From contig NZ_CP032869.1 of the NCBI RefSeq assembly GCF_003576455.2, forward strand, positions 1,302,001 to 1,366,000: a stretch of DNA of 64,000 nt, written 5' to 3'. Both the position numbers and the translations under genes were made by a program. The notes beneath the pieces are model-generated. The model did not search any database, was not told the origin of the DNA, and saw only the letters and a list, made by a program, of their open reading frames with translations. The stretch comes from Mucilaginibacter celer (GTDB taxonomy: Bacteria > Bacteroidota > Bacteroidia > Sphingobacteriales > Sphingobacteriaceae). Shown one piece after another: positions 62,258 to 64,000 of this stretch; position 1 is the first letter of the stretch; each line of letters begins with the position of its first letter.

Positions 62258-63508
62258 ATGAATCTTGGAATTAGGGTAAAGCTTTCAACAATGATGTTCC
62301 TGGAGTTTTTTATCTGGGGCGCATGGTTTGTAACAATGGGTACTTATTTAACGGTTACGCTGAAAGCTACCGGTACGCAAAATGCCGGTGCTTACGCAAC
62401 GCAATCGTTAGGTGCTATTATAGCGCCGTTTGTTATCGGTCTTATCGCCGATAAATACTTTTCGGCACAGAAAATACTGGGTGTGCTTCACCTGTTAGGT
62501 GCGGCCTCGCTTTATTATGCTACAACCATAACCGATTTTGATAAGTTTTACCCTAATATCCTGTTCTACATGATCATTTACATGCCAACGCTGGCATTGG
62601 TAAATTCGGTTTCGTTTAAGCAGATGAAAAATCCAAGTAAAGAATTTCCCTGGATCAGGGTATTCGGCACTTTTGGATGGATCGTTGCCGGTATTGTGAT
62701 AGGCCTGTTAGGATGGGAAAAAAGCGGAACACTGGTGCTTACTTTCAAAATGGCAGCGGTGGCGTCATTGATATTAGGTCTGTTAAGCTTTACATTACCT
62801 GATACGCCTCCGGTTAAAAAAGGCCAGAAAACTACATTTGGCGATATCATTGGTTTAGATTCGATCGGTTTATTAAAAAACAGGTCGTACCTGATCTTCT
62901 TTTTGGCATCGGTAGCTATATGTGTGCCGTTGGCATTTTACTACAATTTTACCAATCCGTTTTTAAATGAAGTAGGGGTAAAAAAGGCTGCCGGTGTACA
63001 GGCGATGGGGCAGGTATCCGAATTAGCATTTATGGCAGCCATGCCGCTGCTTTTTGTACGCTTCGGCGTTAAAAAAATGCTGGCTATCGGTATGCTCGCA
63101 TGGGTTTTGCGTTACATATTCTTTGCTTACGGCGATGCCGGATCGGGTTATTGGATGCTTATAGCAGGTATTGTGATGCATGGCATCTGCTATGATTTCT
63201 TCTTTGTAACGGGGCAAATCTATACCGATAATTTAGCAGGCGAGCGTTTTAAAAGCGCTGCGCAGGGATTCATTACCCTGGCTACTTATGGTGTGGGGAT
63301 GCTGATCGGCTCGTATATATCGGGCCCGGTAGTTGATAAATGGAAAATTTCTGAAACATCACACAACTGGCAGTCTATCTGGCTTATCCCTGCCGGTATT
63401 GCCGCTGTGGTATTGATCTTTTTCCTGTTATTTTTTAAAGATAGAACCAGTATGGCTACAAAACCCGGACTGGACATTGAGGAACCTTCTGCTCAAACCC
63501 AAATATAA
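62258..63508 (+). CDS. NupG-type MFS nucleoside/sugar:H+ symporter
   Basis: A 416-residue membrane carrier of the nucleoside:H+ symporter branch of MFS: opening MNLGIRVKLSTMMFLEFFIWGAWFVTMGTYL (seen as LEFFIWGAWFVTMG), GAIIAPFVIGLIADKYFSAQK, FPWIRVFGTFGWIVAGIVIG and GICYDFFFVTGQIYTDN. These segments are hallmark NupG motifs. In Bacteroidetes such genes sit in many sugar clusters, so the substrate need not be a nucleoside. The next gene begins two bases after its stop codon, a tight operon. Confidence 0.9.
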   Translation: MNLGIRVKLSTMMFLEFFIWGAWFVTMGTYLTVTLKATGTQNAGAYATQSLGAIIAPFVIGLIADKYFSAQKILGVLHLLGAASLYYATTITDFDKFYPNILFYMIIYMPTLALVNSVSFKQMKNPSKEFPWIRVFGTFGWIVAGIVIGLLGWEKSGTLVLTFKMAAVASLILGLLSFTLPDTPPVKKGQKTTFGDIIGLDSIGLLKNRSYLIFFLASVAICVPLAFYYNFTNPFLNEVGVKKAAGVQAMGQVSELAFMAAMPLLFVRFGVKKMLAIGMLAWVLRYIFFAYGDAGSGYWMLIAGIVMHGICYDFFFVTGQIYTDNLAGERFKSAAQGFITLATYGVGMLIGSYISGPVVDKWKISETSHNWQSIWLIPAGIAAVVLIFFLLFFKDRTSMATKPGLDIEEPSAQTQI

Positions 63509-63510
63509 CC

Positions 63511-64000
63511 ATGTCATCAAACCAAAACAGGCGCTCAGCTATTAAAAGCATGATCGCGGGCACGGCGGCCATTGGCGCGTCGGGCGTATTATCTTCATTT
63601 ACCACCGAAACCGAAAAAACAAATATGCAGCCTGATGAAAAGCTGAAAGGCAATATTAACCATGCCGTATGCCGCTGGTGCTACAGCGATATTTCTGTAG
63701 ATCAGCTTTGTGCTGCAGCCAAAGATATCGGCATTAAAGGTATCGACCTGGTTGGCCCTTCAGATTGGCCAACGCTTAAAAAATACGGCCTGTTCTCGTC
63801 CATGTGCAACGGTGCTGAAATTAATTTGACCGATGGTTTCGGCGATAAAGAATATCATGCGAAACTGCATGAAAACTATACCAAAATGATTCCGCTGGTA
63901 GCAGAGGCCGGTTATAAAAACCTGATCTGCTTTAGCGGCAGCCGCCGTGGTAAAACCGACGAGGAGGGTTGGAAAAACTGTGTTGAGGGCCTAAAACCCA
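63511..64000 (+). CDS. Tat-exported hydroxypyruvate isomerase-like TIM barrel (cut by window end)
   Basis: Partial, 163 codons visible, open at the right edge. An N-terminal twin-Arg region (NRRSAIKSMIAGTAAIGAS) indicates Tat export. The barrel starts with NHAVCRWCYSDISVDQLCAAAKDIGIKGIDLV, seen as HAVCRWCYSDI then GIKGIDLVGPSDWP, and MCNGAEINLTDGF, resembling hydroxypyruvate isomerase (Hyi)-type members of the isomerase/epimerase family. It follows the MFS symporter by two bases. The third such barrel in the island; likely acts on the oxidised sugar. Confidence 0.85.
   Translation, partial: MSSNQNRRSAIKSMIAGTAAIGASGVLSSFTTETEKTNMQPDEKLKGNINHAVCRWCYSDISVDQLCAAAKDIGIKGIDLVGPSDWPTLKKYGLFSSMCNGAEINLTDGFGDKEYHAKLHENYTKMIPLVAEAGYKNLICFSGSRRGKTDEEGWKNCVEGLKP

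Overview
The window reads as chromosome of a Bacteroidetes bacterium of the Sphingobacteriaceae (Mucilaginibacter/Pedobacter-like). This is inferred from the family content (carboxypeptidase-regulatory/plug outer-membrane proteins, a large alpha-2-macroglobulin, DUF4290, Bacteroidetes-type AMP nucleosidase, M1 and M20 peptidases, GMC/gluconate-dehydrogenase-subunit-3 pairs) and from Bacteroidetes promoters of the form TTTG-N19-TAnnTTTG, two of which are complete here. No rRNA, tRNA, IS element, phage or CRISPR array was seen.

Layout. 0.1-7.3 kb: housekeeping (recQ, tig, clpP, clpX, AMP nucleosidase). 7.4-13.3 kb: a giant alpha-2-macroglobulin with a TonB-receptor plug module inserted in it. 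13.5-22.7 kb: cystathionine beta-synthase-like enzyme, an orphan NTF2-fold protein, a GT39-type transferase, murA (Asp in place of the catalytic Cys), DUF4290, a muconate-lactonizing-type epimerase, a GNAT, a 45-residue basic protein and an M20 peptidase. 22.8-26.8 kb: the most unusual region. Five minus-strand genes, four of them too short for normal gene calling, all encode signal-peptide proteins that end in, or are built from, the motif (K)RDLGSAD. One has 22 copies. Divergent from them is a TPR membrane protein carrying a phosphoacceptor-type helix but no kinase ATPase domain. 26.8-48.5 kb: XRE regulator, UvrD/PcrA helicase, a response regulator, a secreted beta-repeat protein, M1 peptidase, aldo/keto reductase, thioredoxin-fold YyaL-type protein, SlyD, an OMP/TonB-like pair, thioesterase, a complete TPR histidine kinase and a fatty acid desaturase. 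48.7-64 kb: one long plus-strand sugar-oxidation island: TolB-like protein, three TIM-barrel isomerase/epimerases (the last cut by the window end), two GMC dehydrogenases, two Tat-exported gluconate-dehydrogenase-subunit-3 proteins, two Gfo/Idh/MocA oxidoreductases, two MFS transporters and a cytochrome c lipoprotein.

How it works together (inference). The last island fits periplasmic oxidation of sugars or glycosides to keto-sugars. The GMC flavoproteins each have a C-x5-C-x3-C motif, as in FAD glucose dehydrogenases with a 3Fe-4S cluster. They would be exported with the Tat small subunits, pass electrons to the cytochrome c, and the products would be processed by TIM-barrel and Gfo/Idh/MocA enzymes and imported by MFS carriers. 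The DLGSAD operon looks like a secreted multi-copy peptide precursor with single-copy companions; its function is unknown.

Many intergenic gaps hold self-complementary sequences made by loosely repeating one short word and its complement. Several word families recur in different gaps, and some abut or enter gene ends.
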